A stretch of DNA of 64,000 nt from Coprococcus_C hominis (GCF_020687505.1 NZ_JAJEQT010000002.1); one strand, 5' to 3'; counted from the stretch's first letter, positions 32,793-42,005 are shown. The notes: generated from the letters alone by a model not told the origin. A program made the numbers and translations.

Positions 32793-34268
32793 ATGATCAG
32801 ACCAACATTAGAAGAAGCAATGCAGTATCAGAAGGATTACAAGGTTGTTCCGGTGTTAAAGGAAATCTATTCCGATATCCGCACACCGATGCAGGTACTG
32901 AAGATACTGAAAAAAGCAAGCAAGCATTGTTATATGTTAGAGAGTGTGGAGAATCAGGAAAACTGGGGACGCTATACATTCCTTGGTTACAAGCCAAAGC
33001 TTTGTGTGACATGTATGAACGGAAAGCTGAAAGTCACCGATGTGAACGGAACGGTTATCCGCGAGGAAATGGTACAGCATCCGGAAGCCTGTATCAACGA
33101 GATTCTGGCAGATTACAAAAGCCCGAAGATCGAAGGATTCCCGACATTCACCGGTGGACTGGTTGGGTATTTTGCATATGATTACATCAAATACAGTGAA
33201 CCGAAGCTGAATCTGGATGCGGAAGATGAGGAAGGGTTTAATGATGTAGATCTGATGCTGTTCGATAAGGTGATTGCATTTGACAATGTGAAGCAGAAGC
33301 TGCTCATCATCGCGAATGCGAAGACGGATATCTTGACGGAGAATTACATCCATGCGGTGGAAGAAATATCCGAGATCATTGAACTGATCAAGCATGGAGA
33401 GGAAGCAGAGGTAGAACCGGCGAAGATGACATCCGAATACAGGAAGCTGTTCGATAAGGAAGACTTCTGCAACATGGTGGAAAAAGCAAAGAATTACATC
33501 TACGAAGGAGATATCTTCCAGGTTGTATTATCGAACCGGCTGGAAGCGGATTTCTCCGGAAGCCTGCTGAATACTTACCGGGTACTTCGTACGATCAACC
33601 CATCGCCGTATATGTTCTACTTCAGCGGCAATGACATCGAGGTAGCGGGAGCTTCCCCGGAGACATTGGTGAAGTTGGAAAATGGTGTGTTACATACCTT
33701 CCCATTGGCGGGAACGAGACCGAGAGGAAAGACGAAGGAAGAAGATCTCAAAAACGAAGAGGAACTTTTAGCAGACGAGAAAGAGCGATCCGAACATAAT
33801 ATGCTCGTTGATCTCGGAAGAAATGATATCGGCAAGATCAGCAAGTTCGGAAGCGTGGAAGTGGAGAAATACATGAGCATCGAGCGGTATTCGCATGTGA
33901 TGCATATCGGTTCTACGGTACGCGGGGAACTGCGGGACGACTGCTCCGTGACAGATGCGGTCGATGCAATCCTTCCGGCAGGAACCTTGTCTGGCGCACC
34001 GAAGATCCGTGCCTGTGAGATTATCAATGAACTTGAGAACAACAAACGCGGCATCTACGGGGGAGCAATCGGATATATTGATTTTACCGGAAACTTAGAT
34101 ACCTGTATCGCGATCCGGATCGCATATAAGAAGAACGGAAAGGTATTCGTACGAAGCGGAGCCGGAATCGTGGCAGACAGTGTGCCGGAGAATGAATATC
34201 AGGAATGTATCAACAAGGCAAAGGCTGTGATGAAAGCAATCGAGATCTCACAGGAAATGACAGACTAA
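32793..34268 (+). CDS. trpE: Anthranilate synthase component I
   Basis: A 491-residue chorismate-utilising enzyme, making anthranilate from chorismate with ammonia supplied by TrpG. The motifs PLAGTRPRGKT, DLGRNDIGKIS and GTLSGAPKIRACEII in the C-terminal half carry catalytic and Mg-binding residues. The feedback site region LLES-like MLESVENQENWGRYTFLG lies near residue 48. ATG 32793, seven bases after AAGGAG, is chosen; upstream in-frame starts lie inside the T-box terminator region. It is the first gene of the trp operon, 16 bases before trpG. Confidence 0.95.
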   Translation: MIRPTLEEAMQYQKDYKVVPVLKEIYSDIRTPMQVLKILKKASKHCYMLESVENQENWGRYTFLGYKPKLCVTCMNGKLKVTDVNGTVIREEMVQHPEACINEILADYKSPKIEGFPTFTGGLVGYFAYDYIKYSEPKLNLDAEDEEGFNDVDLMLFDKVIAFDNVKQKLLIIANAKTDILTENYIHAVEEISEIIELIKHGEEAEVEPAKMTSEYRKLFDKEDFCNMVEKAKNYIYEGDIFQVVLSNRLEADFSGSLLNTYRVLRTINPSPYMFYFSGNDIEVAGASPETLVKLENGVLHTFPLAGTRPRGKTKEEDLKNEEELLADEKERSEHNMLVDLGRNDIGKISKFGSVEVEKYMSIERYSHVMHIGSTVRGELRDDCSVTDAVDAILPAGTLSGAPKIRACEIINELENNKRGIYGGAIGYIDFTGNLDTCIAIRIAYKKNGKVFVRSGAGIVADSVPENEYQECINKAKAVMKAIEISQEMTD

Positions 34269-34284
34269 GAAAGGAGATGGCAGC

Positions 34285-34854
34285 ATGATATTACTGATTG
34301 ATAATTACGATAGTTTTTCGTACAACTTGTATCAGCTTATCGGAATGATCCGACCGGACATCAAGGTTATAAGAAATGATGAGATGACGATTGCGGAGAT
34401 CGAAGCACTGGCACCGGATCACATCATCGTATCACCGGGACCGGGCAGACCAAAGGAGGCCGGAATCTGTGAGGAAGTCATTGATTACTTCAAAGGGAAG
34501 ATTCCAATCTTCGGGGTGTGTCTGGGACATCAGGCAATCTGCGAGACATTCGGCGGCGAGATCGGATATGCGAAGAAGCTGATGCACGGAAAGATGTCTA
34601 TCGTTGATCTCGACACCGACAGCGCCATCTTCAAGGGGATGGAACCAAAATTACAGGCAGCCAGATATCATTCACTTGCCGCAGAGGAAGACAAGCTTCC
34701 GGCGGAGCTGAAGGTAATCGCCCGCACGGAGGATGGCGAGATCATGGCAGTGGAGCACCGGGACTACCCGGTATACGGCGTACAGTTCCACCCGGAGTCA
34801 ATCCTGACCCCCGATGGAAGGAAAATTATGGAGCGGTTTTTGAGTATGAAATAA
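34285..34854 (+). CDS. trpG: Anthranilate synthase glutamine amidotransferase
   Basis: A 189-residue class I amidotransferase. The catalytic triad is visible: Cys in GVCLGHQAICETFGG near residue 79, and His and Glu in VQFHPESILTP near residues 170-172. LLIDNYDSFSYNL at the N-terminus and SPGPGRPKEAG near residue 49 are typical. It supplies ammonia to TrpE and may also serve p-aminobenzoate synthesis if no separate PabA exists. It is not fused to trpD, unlike in some enterobacteria. Confidence 0.95.
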   Translation: MILLIDNYDSFSYNLYQLIGMIRPDIKVIRNDEMTIAEIEALAPDHIIVSPGPGRPKEAGICEEVIDYFKGKIPIFGVCLGHQAICETFGGEIGYAKKLMHGKMSIVDLDTDSAIFKGMEPKLQAARYHSLAAEEDKLPAELKVIARTEDGEIMAVEHRDYPVYGVQFHPESILTPDGRKIMERFLSMK

Positions 34855-34867
34855 GGAGGACAAAGCG

Positions 34868-35881
34868 ATGATAAAAGAAGCGATCAGCAAAGCAATGAAT
34901 AAAGAGAATCTGACAAGAGAGGAAGCCCTTCAGGTTATGAAGGAGATCATGAGCGGCGAGGCAGAACAGTCACAGGTCGCAGCATTTCTGGTAGCTCTGC
35001 ATATGAAGGGGGAGACAGCCGAGGAGATTTCTGCCTGTGCCGAAGGTATGCGAAGCTTCGCAACGAAGCTCGACCGTGGCGATATGAATGTGATCGATAT
35101 TGTCGGAACCGGTGGAGACCGTTCGAATACATTTAATATTTCGACTACTGCAGCAATCGTAACTGCAGCGGCAGGTGTGGCAGTTGCCAAGCACGGAAAC
35201 CGAGCCGCTTCGAGCAAATGCGGAACCGCCGATTGCCTTGAGACACTCGGTGTCAATCTGATGCTTGAGCCGGAGAAGAATGCGAAGGTGCTGAAGGATA
35301 CAAACCTGTGCTTCCTGTTCGCGCAGAAATATCATCCGGCAATGCGCTATGTCGGACCGGTAAGAAAGGCAATCGGTGTTCCGACTGTGTTTAATATTCT
35401 GGGACCACTGACAAATCCTGCTTATAATACATACCAGCTGCTCGGCGTGTACAGCGAGGAGCTGCTTGACACGGTAGCGAATGCGTTGAAGGATCTTGGC
35501 TTAAAACATGCGATGGTTGTCTATGGCAAGGATTGCTTAGATGAGATTTCCATGAGTGCGGATACTGAGGTTTGCGAGCTTGCCGATGGTAAAGTCACGA
35601 AGTACACGATCACGCCGGAACAGTTCGGATTCACACGATGCAGGAAGGAAGACTTGGTTGGAGGAACACCGGAAGAAAATGCAGCACTGGTGAAGGAAAT
35701 CCTCGAAGGAAAGGTAACAGGTGCAAAGCTTGATGCCGTGCTGATTAACGCGGGTGCAGCCATCCATGTTGCGAAAAATGTGAGCATGGAGGAAGGTATC
35801 AAAGAGGCACGTGAGATGATCACAAGTGGCAAGGCGCTTGCAACTATGGAACAGTTTATCGCCGAAACGAATGCAGCATAA
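34868..35881 (+). CDS. trpD: Anthranilate phosphoribosyltransferase
   Basis: A 337-residue enzyme joining anthranilate to PRPP. The diphosphate-binding motif DIVGTGGDRSNTFNISTTAA near residue 77 and KHGNRAASSKCGTADCLE near residue 107 are characteristic, and VGPVRKAIGVPTVFNILGPLTNPA follows near residue 163. The length matches the family. It starts 13 bases after trpG with GGAGGAC upstream. Confidence 0.95.
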   Translation: MIKEAISKAMNKENLTREEALQVMKEIMSGEAEQSQVAAFLVALHMKGETAEEISACAEGMRSFATKLDRGDMNVIDIVGTGGDRSNTFNISTTAAIVTAAAGVAVAKHGNRAASSKCGTADCLETLGVNLMLEPEKNAKVLKDTNLCFLFAQKYHPAMRYVGPVRKAIGVPTVFNILGPLTNPAYNTYQLLGVYSEELLDTVANALKDLGLKHAMVVYGKDCLDEISMSADTEVCELADGKVTKYTITPEQFGFTRCRKEDLVGGTPEENAALVKEILEGKVTGAKLDAVLINAGAAIHVAKNVSMEEGIKEAREMITSGKALATMEQFIAETNAA

Positions 35882-35893
35882 GGGAGTTAGAGC

Positions 35894-36694
35894 ATGATAT
35901 TAGATGAGATAGCAGAAAAGACACGGGCGCGTGTGGAAGAAGATAAAAAACAAATACCATTTTTCCATATGCGGAATGAAGCGGAGCGGCTGGCAGCGGA
36001 ATTGCCGAAAGGAAACCGTCCGAAGTTATTTCCATTTTATCAGACTCTGAAGAGTCCGGGAATCTCGTTCATCTGTGAGGTGAAGAAGGCGTCTCCGTCG
36101 AAGGGTGTGATCGCAGAGGAATTCCCGTATCTGGAGATCGCGAAGGAGTATGAGATAGCCGGCGCATCCGCAATCTCGTGCCTGACGGAACCGTATTATT
36201 TTCAGGGAAAGGACATGTACTTAAAAGAGATTACCCAGCATGTGACAATTCCGGTATTGCGGAAGGATTTTACGATTGATCCGTATATGATCTATCAGGC
36301 ACGGACGCTTGGCGCATCGGCAATCCTGCTGATCTGTTCTCTTCTTTCCCAGTCGGAGTTAGAAGAGTATCAGGCGATTGCAACGGAACTTGGTATGTCG
36401 GCGTTAGTTGAGGCACACGATGAGCAGGAAGTGGAGATGGCACTTCGTGCAGAGGCATCGATTATCGGTGTGAACAACCGGGATCTGAAGACATTTACGG
36501 TGGATATCAACAATTCCGCAAGGTATCGGAAGATGGTGCCAAAGGAAGTCGCATTTGTCTCGGAGAGCGGAATCAAGACGGCTGAGGATATTGCGAAGCT
36601 TCTGAAAAATGGTACGGATGCAGTGCTGATCGGTGAGACGCTGATGCGCAGTGAGAACAAGAAGCAGGCATTAGATGAATTGCGGGGAATATAG
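35894..36694 (+). CDS. trpC: Indole-3-glycerol phosphate synthase
   Basis: A 266-residue TIM-barrel enzyme. FICEVKKASPSKGVI carries the catalytic lysine region, FQGKDMYLKEI is the beta-3 area, VLRKDFTIDPYMIYQAR has the second catalytic lysine, and IIGVNNRDLKTFTVD and LIGETLMRSEN close the phosphate site. It is a stand-alone enzyme, not fused to TrpF. A 68-base gap to trpF is the largest inside the first half of the operon. Confidence 0.95.
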   Translation: MILDEIAEKTRARVEEDKKQIPFFHMRNEAERLAAELPKGNRPKLFPFYQTLKSPGISFICEVKKASPSKGVIAEEFPYLEIAKEYEIAGASAISCLTEPYYFQGKDMYLKEITQHVTIPVLRKDFTIDPYMIYQARTLGASAILLICSLLSQSELEEYQAIATELGMSALVEAHDEQEVEMALRAEASIIGVNNRDLKTFTVDINNSARYRKMVPKEVAFVSESGIKTAEDIAKLLKNGTDAVLIGETLMRSENKKQALDELRGI

Positions 36695-36762
36695 GCACGT
36701 GTCCTGGAATCGAATTGGCGTGCGAAGCAGGAGAAAGATGAACAGGCTGGAAGGAAAGTAAA

Positions 36763-37410
36763 ATGCAGAAGATAAAATTATGCGGCATGATGAAGCCGTG
36801 CGATATCGAATATGCGAATCGGGTCAAACCGGATTTTGTCGGATTCATATTTGCGAATACAAGACGGAAGATCAGTGCCGCGCAGGCGAAGCAATTCCGG
36901 GAAGCATTGGATGCGGAGATTCCGGCAGTCGGTGTGTTCGTGAATGAAGATATTTCCGTGATCACATCGCTCGTGCAGAATGGATGTATCGACTTGATCC
37001 AGCTGCATGGTGAGGAAGATGCGGATTATATCAGACGTCTGCGAGAGGTATGTGACGTGCCGGTTATAAAGGCGGTCAAGGTGCAGACAGTCGAACAGAT
37101 ACGGCAGGCAGCGGCACTTCCGGTTGATTACCTGCTGTTAGATACCTACCGCAAGGGTGTACTTGGCGGAACCGGAGAGGCATTTGACTGGGAACTGCTG
37201 CGGGAGGCAAAGATAGTAGCCGGAGATACCGCAGAAGGAGAGTTGTTCGGAAAGCCGTATTTCTTAGCGGGCGGACTTCATGCGGGGAACCTGCGGGAGG
37301 CAGCAGCACTTGGAAGCTACGGGCTGGATGTAAGCTCCGGAATCGAGACAGACGGAAGCAAGGACTTTACCAAGATGGTCGAAGTTATGGAACTGGTGAG
37401 AAAATTTTAG
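36763..37410 (+). CDS. trpF: Phosphoribosylanthranilate isomerase
   Basis: A 215-residue TIM barrel. KIKLCGMMKPCDIEYANR contains the catalytic Cys near residue 6, FVGFIFANTRRKIS follows, LIQLHGEEDADYI carries a conserved motif, and the late LLLDTYRKGVLGGTGEAFDW contains the catalytic Asp. LAGGLHAGNLREA and GLDVSSGIETDGSKD complete the phosphate-binding end. The gene precedes the large structured element that separates it from trpB. Confidence 0.94.
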   Translation: MQKIKLCGMMKPCDIEYANRVKPDFVGFIFANTRRKISAAQAKQFREALDAEIPAVGVFVNEDISVITSLVQNGCIDLIQLHGEEDADYIRRLREVCDVPVIKAVKVQTVEQIRQAAALPVDYLLLDTYRKGVLGGTGEAFDWELLREAKIVAGDTAEGELFGKPYFLAGGLHAGNLREAAALGSYGLDVSSGIETDGSKDFTKMVEVMELVRKF

Positions 37411-37449
37411 ATGTGAAGGAAATATAGTAATAACAAAAGTGTAGATATG

Positions 37450-37714
37450 AATATGTTCTATGTATGATATATCCAACGCTTATACATCTATATGCATATG
37501 TTTGAAACTTTTAGAAATGCTTGATGTTTCAGAAATATTAGCAATGTTTGAACACGATGTTCAAACAAGCCGCCACTGAGCCACGGATGGCGAATTGGCG
37601 GCGGTTGCGTAAAATTTGAATAATGTATATTGGAACATCTAGCATTTCTTAGTTTCAAAGCATCGCATATAGATGTATAAGCGTTGGATATGGACTGCAT
37701 ACATGGAACATATT
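37450..37714 (+). repeat. Structured intergenic element, family B, copy 1 (inside trp operon)
   Basis: A conserved core (37550-37610) has three nested parts: TTTGAACACGATGTTCAAA, a stem GCCGCCA/TGGCGGC enclosing GCCACGGATGGC, and flanking GCAA/TTGC. Around it, locus-specific arms pair over about 80 bases per side: AGAAATGCT with AGCATTTCT, GCATATAGATGTATAAGCG with its complement, and AATATGTTCTATGTATG with CATACATGGAACATATT. The element fills most of the 333-base trpF-trpB gap and ends 30 bases before trpB. The core is identical to the one at 47.2 kb. Confidence 0.82.
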
Positions 37715-37743
37715 GATAGTCATATTTCTAAGGAGGATAAGAC

Positions 37744-38928
37744 ATGTCGAAAGGAAGATTTGGAATTCATGGCGGTCAGTATGTGCCGGAAACGATCATG
37801 AACGCCGTCAATGAATTGGAAGCAACCTATAATAAATACAAGGATGATCCGGAATTTAACCGGGAACTGACCGAGCTGTATAATGAGTACGCAGGCAGAC
37901 CGAGCAGACTTTATTATGCAGAGCGCATGAGCAAGGACCTGGGTGGAGCTAAGATCTACCTGAAGCGTGAGGACTTAAACCACACCGGTTCCCACAAAAT
38001 CAACAATGTACTTGGACAGATGCTTCTGGCAAAGCGTATGGGTAAGACACGTGTGATCGCAGAGACCGGTGCCGGTCAGCATGGCGTTGCAACAGCGACC
38101 GTTGCAGCCATGATGGGCATGGAGTGTGAAATCTTCATGGGTAAGGAAGATACGATCCGTCAGGCATTGAATGTATACCGGATGCGTCTGCTTGGCGCGA
38201 AGGTACATGCAGTGGAAAGCGGAACCGGTACTCTGAAAGATGCGGTCTCCGAGACATTCCGTGAGTGGACAAGCCGGATTGACGATACGCATTATGTGCT
38301 TGGTTCGGTTATGGGACCATATCCATTTCCGACGATCGTGCGTGATTTCCAGTCGGTAATCAGCCGCGAGATTAAGCAGCAGATCATGGAGAAGGAAGGC
38401 AGACTTCCGGATGCCGTGCTTGCCTGTGTCGGTGGTGGTTCCAATGCGATCGGTGCATTCTACCATTTTATTGAGGATAAGAGCGTGCGTCTGATCGGTT
38501 GTGAGGCAGCCGGACGAGGCATAGATACATTCGAGACAGCAGCAACCTTAAATACCGGACGTCTTGGAATCTTCCACGGCATGAAATCTTATTTCTGTCA
38601 GGATGAATACGGACAGATTGCCCCGGTTTATTCGATTTCCGCAGGTCTAGACTATCCGGGCATCGGACCGGAGCATGCATACCTGCATGACATCGGCAGA
38701 GCGGAATATGTGGCAATCACAGACGATGAGGCGGTTGATGCATTTGAATATCTCTCGAAAATCGAGGGAATTATCCCAGCCATTGAGAGTGCGCATGCGG
38801 TTGCTTACGCAATGAAGCTTGCACCACAGATGGACAAGGATCAGATTATGGTTATCAATATTTCCGGACGCGGCGATAAGGACGTAGCAGCGATCGCCCG
38901 TTACAGAGGGGAGGATCTTCATGAGTAA
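37744..38928 (+). CDS. trpB: Tryptophan synthase beta subunit
   Basis: A 394-residue PLP enzyme joining indole and serine. The PLP lysine is in LNHTGSHKINNVLGQ near residue 86; ETGAGQHGVATATVAA and the phosphate-binding CVGGGSNAIGAFYHF are clear. It is the TrpB1 type that partners with TrpA. AAGGAGG lies at 37731-37737, directly after the family B element. The trpA start overlaps its end by 8 bases. Confidence 0.96.
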   Translation: MSKGRFGIHGGQYVPETIMNAVNELEATYNKYKDDPEFNRELTELYNEYAGRPSRLYYAERMSKDLGGAKIYLKREDLNHTGSHKINNVLGQMLLAKRMGKTRVIAETGAGQHGVATATVAAMMGMECEIFMGKEDTIRQALNVYRMRLLGAKVHAVESGTGTLKDAVSETFREWTSRIDDTHYVLGSVMGPYPFPTIVRDFQSVISREIKQQIMEKEGRLPDAVLACVGGGSNAIGAFYHFIEDKSVRLIGCEAAGRGIDTFETAATLNTGRLGIFHGMKSYFCQDEYGQIAPVYSISAGLDYPGIGPEHAYLHDIGRAEYVAITDDEAVDAFEYLSKIEGIIPAIESAHAVAYAMKLAPQMDKDQIMVINISGRGDKDVAAIARYRGEDLHE

Positions 38929-39697
38929 TATAGCAAAAGCATTTGAGCATGGAAAAGCGTTTATTCCGTTTATCACGTGTGGATATCCGGATTTGGAAAC
39001 AACAGAGAAAATCGTGTATGCAATGGTTGATGCAGGGGCAGACCTGATCGAGCTTGGAATCCCATTTTCAGACCCGACGGCAGAAGGCCCGGTTATTCAG
39101 GAGGCAAATATCCGTGCGTTGGCCGGTGCGGATAAGGTGACGACAGACAAGGTGTTCGATCTGGTGCGCAGGCTGCGCCAGAAGGTCACGATTCCGATGG
39201 TATTTATGACTTACGCGAATGTTGTATTCTCTTATGGTTCAGAGAGATTTATCTCGACCTGTAAGGAAATCGGCATCGATGGATTGATCCTGCCGGATAT
39301 CCCATATGAGGAAAAAGAAGAGTTTGATCCGATCTGCAAGCAGTATGGTCTGGATCTTGTATCCTTGATCGCGCCGACTTCACACGAACGGATCAGCATG
39401 ATCGCGAAGGAAGCAAATGGATTCGTCTACTGTGTTTCTTCGCTCGGTGTAACCGGAACAAGAACCGAGATTACAACCAATGTCGGCGAGATGGTAGCCC
39501 TTGTGAAGAAAGCGAAGGACATTCCTTGCGCAATCGGATTCGGAATCTCAACGCCGGAGCAGGCAAAGAAGATGGCTACCTCCGCAGATGGCGTCATTGT
39601 CGGAAGTGCGATCGTGAAGATCATCGCAAAATACGGACGCGAGGCTGCACAGCCGGTGTTTGAGTATGTAAAGAGCATGAAGGATGCGATCTCGTAG
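38921..39697 (+). CDS. trpA: Tryptophan synthase alpha subunit
   Basis: A 258-residue TIM barrel cleaving indole-3-glycerol phosphate to indole. FIPFITCGYPDLETTEKIV, LIELGIPFSDPTAEGPVIQEA (with the catalytic Glu and Asp) and CVSSLGVTGTRTEI match the family. It overlaps trpB by 8 bases, as expected for a co-translated complex, and is the last gene of the operon. Confidence 0.95.
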   Translation: MSNIAKAFEHGKAFIPFITCGYPDLETTEKIVYAMVDAGADLIELGIPFSDPTAEGPVIQEANIRALAGADKVTTDKVFDLVRRLRQKVTIPMVFMTYANVVFSYGSERFISTCKEIGIDGLILPDIPYEEKEEFDPICKQYGLDLVSLIAPTSHERISMIAKEANGFVYCVSSLGVTGTRTEITTNVGEMVALVKKAKDIPCAIGFGISTPEQAKKMATSADGVIVGSAIVKIIAKYGREAAQPVFEYVKSMKDAIS

Positions 39698-39700
39698 AGG

Positions 39701-39771
39701 GGAATTATTGATGCATCTCGGAGGAATTATTGATAGTTTCCGGGATGGTTGATGTTGGAGAAATTATTGAT
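39701..39771 (+). repeat. Three direct repeats of GGAATTATTGAT
   Basis: Copies lie at about 39701, 39723 and 39760 (the third reads GAAATTATTGAT), between trpA and its terminator. The function is unknown. Confidence 0.55.
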
Positions 39772-39812
39772 TTGGGTGTGAATCCGGAAATTGAATTGTA
39801 AAAACCCACAGG

Positions 39813-39854
39813 ATGGGCGTAATCTACTGAAAAAAGAGGATTGCGCCCATTTTT
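39813..39854 (+). terminator. Intrinsic terminator of the trp operon
   Basis: ATGGGCGTAATC pairs with GATTGCGCCCAT (one G-T pair), followed by TTTTTG. It lies 116 bases after trpA. Confidence 0.85.
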
Positions 39855-39909
39855 GCATGTTGAAAATGAATTCATGAGCCAGATATGGGTGTAAGGAGGA
39901 GAAATCCGG

Positions 39910-40098
39910 ATGCTACGCCCACGTGGTGGGTTTTCGGACGAAAATGTGGTTGAAAAAGCCCAGGTTAAAAATCTGATAACAAATGGGAATCTGGTAACAA
40001 CATATAAGAATTTATGGAAATGGCTGTTGGAACTGGATGGAATTATGGTGATTTATGTGCAAATTACAAGTTATGTGCAATCCGCCTATAATACATAA
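39910..40098 (+). CDS. Doubtful 62-residue ORF
   Basis: The ORF has a good ribosome site (AAGGAGG at 39893-39899), but the protein (begins MLRPRGGFSDENVV) shows no domain, membrane segment or plausible composition, and the start overlaps a small hairpin (CCCAC-GTG-GTGGG). It lies in a 585-base stretch between trpA and the next AraC gene that otherwise contains only repeats and the trp terminator. It may be a small real gene or chance. Confidence 0.25.
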   Translation: MLRPRGGFSDENVVEKAQVKNLITNGNLVTTYKNLWKWLLELDGIMVIYVQITSYVQSAYNT

Positions 40099-40281
40099 AA
40101 TATGAATGTAATTTTATATGTATGCGTGATAAAATAGAGAGCGAGAACTTTAATTTTCTGTTACTTATAAAGATGTGAGAAATTTAGTTTTAGCAGACGG
40201 ACAAAATTGAATTCTAAATGGCAAGAAATATTCCTTTAATAGGCGTATCATTTAACCATACAGAAGAAAGGAAGTGAATGC

Positions 40282-41181
40282 ATGGAATGGCTGACTGCAA
40301 TCAGAAAATCTATTGATTATATAGAGGAACATTTGAATGATAACATCAGTGCGCAGGATGTGGCAGAGCAAGTGTATGTATCCCCTCTGCATTTTCAAAG
40401 AGGTTTTTTGATTATGACCGGATATTCTATATCAGAGTATATTCGTAATCGTAAGCTATACATGGCGGCGCTTGAGCTGAAAAAGGCGAATAGGAAAGTA
40501 ATAGACGTGGCATTTGATTATGGATATGACACACCGGACAGCTTTACGAAAGCGTTTACCAGATTTCATGGGATTTCTCCTGTGCAGGTAAAACAGGGCG
40601 GCGATATAAGAACCTTTCTTCCGTTGAGTGTAAAAATTACAGTTCAAGGAGGAGATAAAATGGACTACAAGATTACAAAAATGTTTGGATTTAAGGTGAT
40701 AGGCTTTGCGAAAGAGTTTTCCTTTGATACGGCATATGAGGAAATTCCGAAATATTGGGATGAAATCTGTGAAAAATATGCGGCTAATGTATATGCAGGT
40801 AATCCACCTGCAAATCCATATGAAAAGGCATTCGTGGAAAATTGTATAGGAGAATATGGCATTTGTATTGATGACGGAAAAGCAGCTGATAAGGGAAAAT
40901 TTACATATCTGGTTGCAGGTAAATATGCCGGTGGAGAAGTTCCGGAAGGAATGATGCTATATGAGTTTGAACAGGGGGAATGGGCGGTGTTTGACTGCGT
41001 AGGAGCAATCCCGGAGGCACTTCAATCACTAAATACCAGAATATTTAAAGAATGGTTACCGGGTAACGCTGATTATGAGATAAGCGGAAATGCGAATGTG
41101 GAATGGTATGACTGTGTAAATGGAGAAAACACAGATGCTGATTACCACAGTGCTATCTGGATTCCGGTAAAAAGAAAATAA
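40282..41181 (+). CDS. AraC-type regulator with C-terminal GyrI-like effector domain
   Basis: A 299-residue protein: an N-terminal AraC DNA-binding domain (residues 1-110; ISAQDVAEQVYVSPLHFQRGF and VIDVAFDYGYDTPDSFTKAF) and a GyrI-like/bacterial effector-binding domain (MDYKITKMFGFKVIGFAKEF onwards, ending HSAIWIPVKRK). This Rob/SoxS-like order binds small hydrophobic ligands and usually activates detoxification genes. The gene is visibly more AT-rich than the trp operon before it and may have been acquired. The ribosome site is AAGGAAG just upstream. Confidence 0.9.
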   Translation: MEWLTAIRKSIDYIEEHLNDNISAQDVAEQVYVSPLHFQRGFLIMTGYSISEYIRNRKLYMAALELKKANRKVIDVAFDYGYDTPDSFTKAFTRFHGISPVQVKQGGDIRTFLPLSVKITVQGGDKMDYKITKMFGFKVIGFAKEFSFDTAYEEIPKYWDEICEKYAANVYAGNPPANPYEKAFVENCIGEYGICIDDGKAADKGKFTYLVAGKYAGGEVPEGMMLYEFEQGEWAVFDCVGAIPEALQSLNTRIFKEWLPGNADYEISGNANVEWYDCVNGENTDADYHSAIWIPVKRK

Positions 41182-41212
41182 TTCAGAATCTAACACAAAA
41201 GCGAGGAAAAAC

Positions 41213-41749
41213 ATGAACATCACAGTATATTTAGGAGCCTTTGAAGGAAAGGATGCGAGCCTGAAGCAGGCAGTGCGGGAGCTTGGAACGTGGATTGGTG
41301 CGAGCGGAAATGCGCTGGTATATGGCGGATCAAAATCCGGATTGATGGGGGAAATTGCAGAGAGCGTCCTACAGGCTGGCGGCACGGTGACAGGCGTGGA
41401 ACCGAAATTTTTCATGGATGCGGAATTGCAATATGACAACTTGACGGAACTTATAGTCACAAAGGATATGACGGAGCGGAAAACGAAGATGATCGAACTG
41501 GGGGATGCATTTATCGCATTTCCGGGCGGCACAGGAACGCTTGAAGAGATTTCGGAAGTGATATCGAAGGTGTCGCTGAAGCAGTTGGACGCGCCATGCA
41601 TCTTGTATAATCTGAATGGATATTATGACAGCTTGAAAGCACTGCTTGCGCATATGATCGAGATGGGACTCTCGACACCAGAGCGGCAGCAGGGTATCTA
41701 TTTTGCGGATTCCCTGGAGGAAATCAAGCAGATAATAAACAGATATTGA
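41213..41749 (+). CDS. LOG family protein (TIGR00730, nucleoside 5'-monophosphate phosphoribohydrolase-like)
   Basis: A 178-residue Rossmann-like protein. The signature PGGTGTLEEISEVIS near residue 104 and YGGSKSGLMGEIAESVLQAGG near residue 42 define the LOG family, some members of which release cytokinin-type bases from nucleotides. The bacterial substrate is usually unknown and is probably a purine nucleotide. It lies 31 bases after the AraC/GyrI gene and may share its transcript. Confidence 0.88.
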   Translation: MNITVYLGAFEGKDASLKQAVRELGTWIGASGNALVYGGSKSGLMGEIAESVLQAGGTVTGVEPKFFMDAELQYDNLTELIVTKDMTERKTKMIELGDAFIAFPGGTGTLEEISEVISKVSLKQLDAPCILYNLNGYYDSLKALLAHMIEMGLSTPERQQGIYFADSLEEIKQIINRY

Positions 41750-41881
41750 GATGTTGGGTCAGGTAATAAAGATGCCATAGGATAGATGCTATACGCTATG
41801 TACATGTATATCTGCTTGTTAATACTTGAAAAAATATAGTTTTATATAGGGTTTCCTGTGGGATTTTGAACATTCTTAGGT

Positions 41882-41944
41882 TTGCTATAATTTGTTGAAT
41901 GTGTTACAATTATTCTTGTGATTAAGCAATTTGTTGTACAAATT
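41882..41944 (+). promoter_or_regulatory. Promoter and downstream palindrome of the alcohol dehydrogenase gene
   Basis: TTGCTA (41882-41887), 17 bp, then TACAAT (41905-41910). Downstream, AATTTGT (41928-41934) and ACAAATT (41938-41944) form a perfect 7-3-7 palindrome in a region rich in TTGT and ACA. A redox repressor such as Rex is a possible ligand, but the site does not match the Rex consensus well. Confidence 0.5.
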
Positions 41945-42005
41945 TCACATAATGTATGAATTTTGTATACGAGCAGGAATTGTGTGATTGAAAGGAGAAT
42001 GAATT

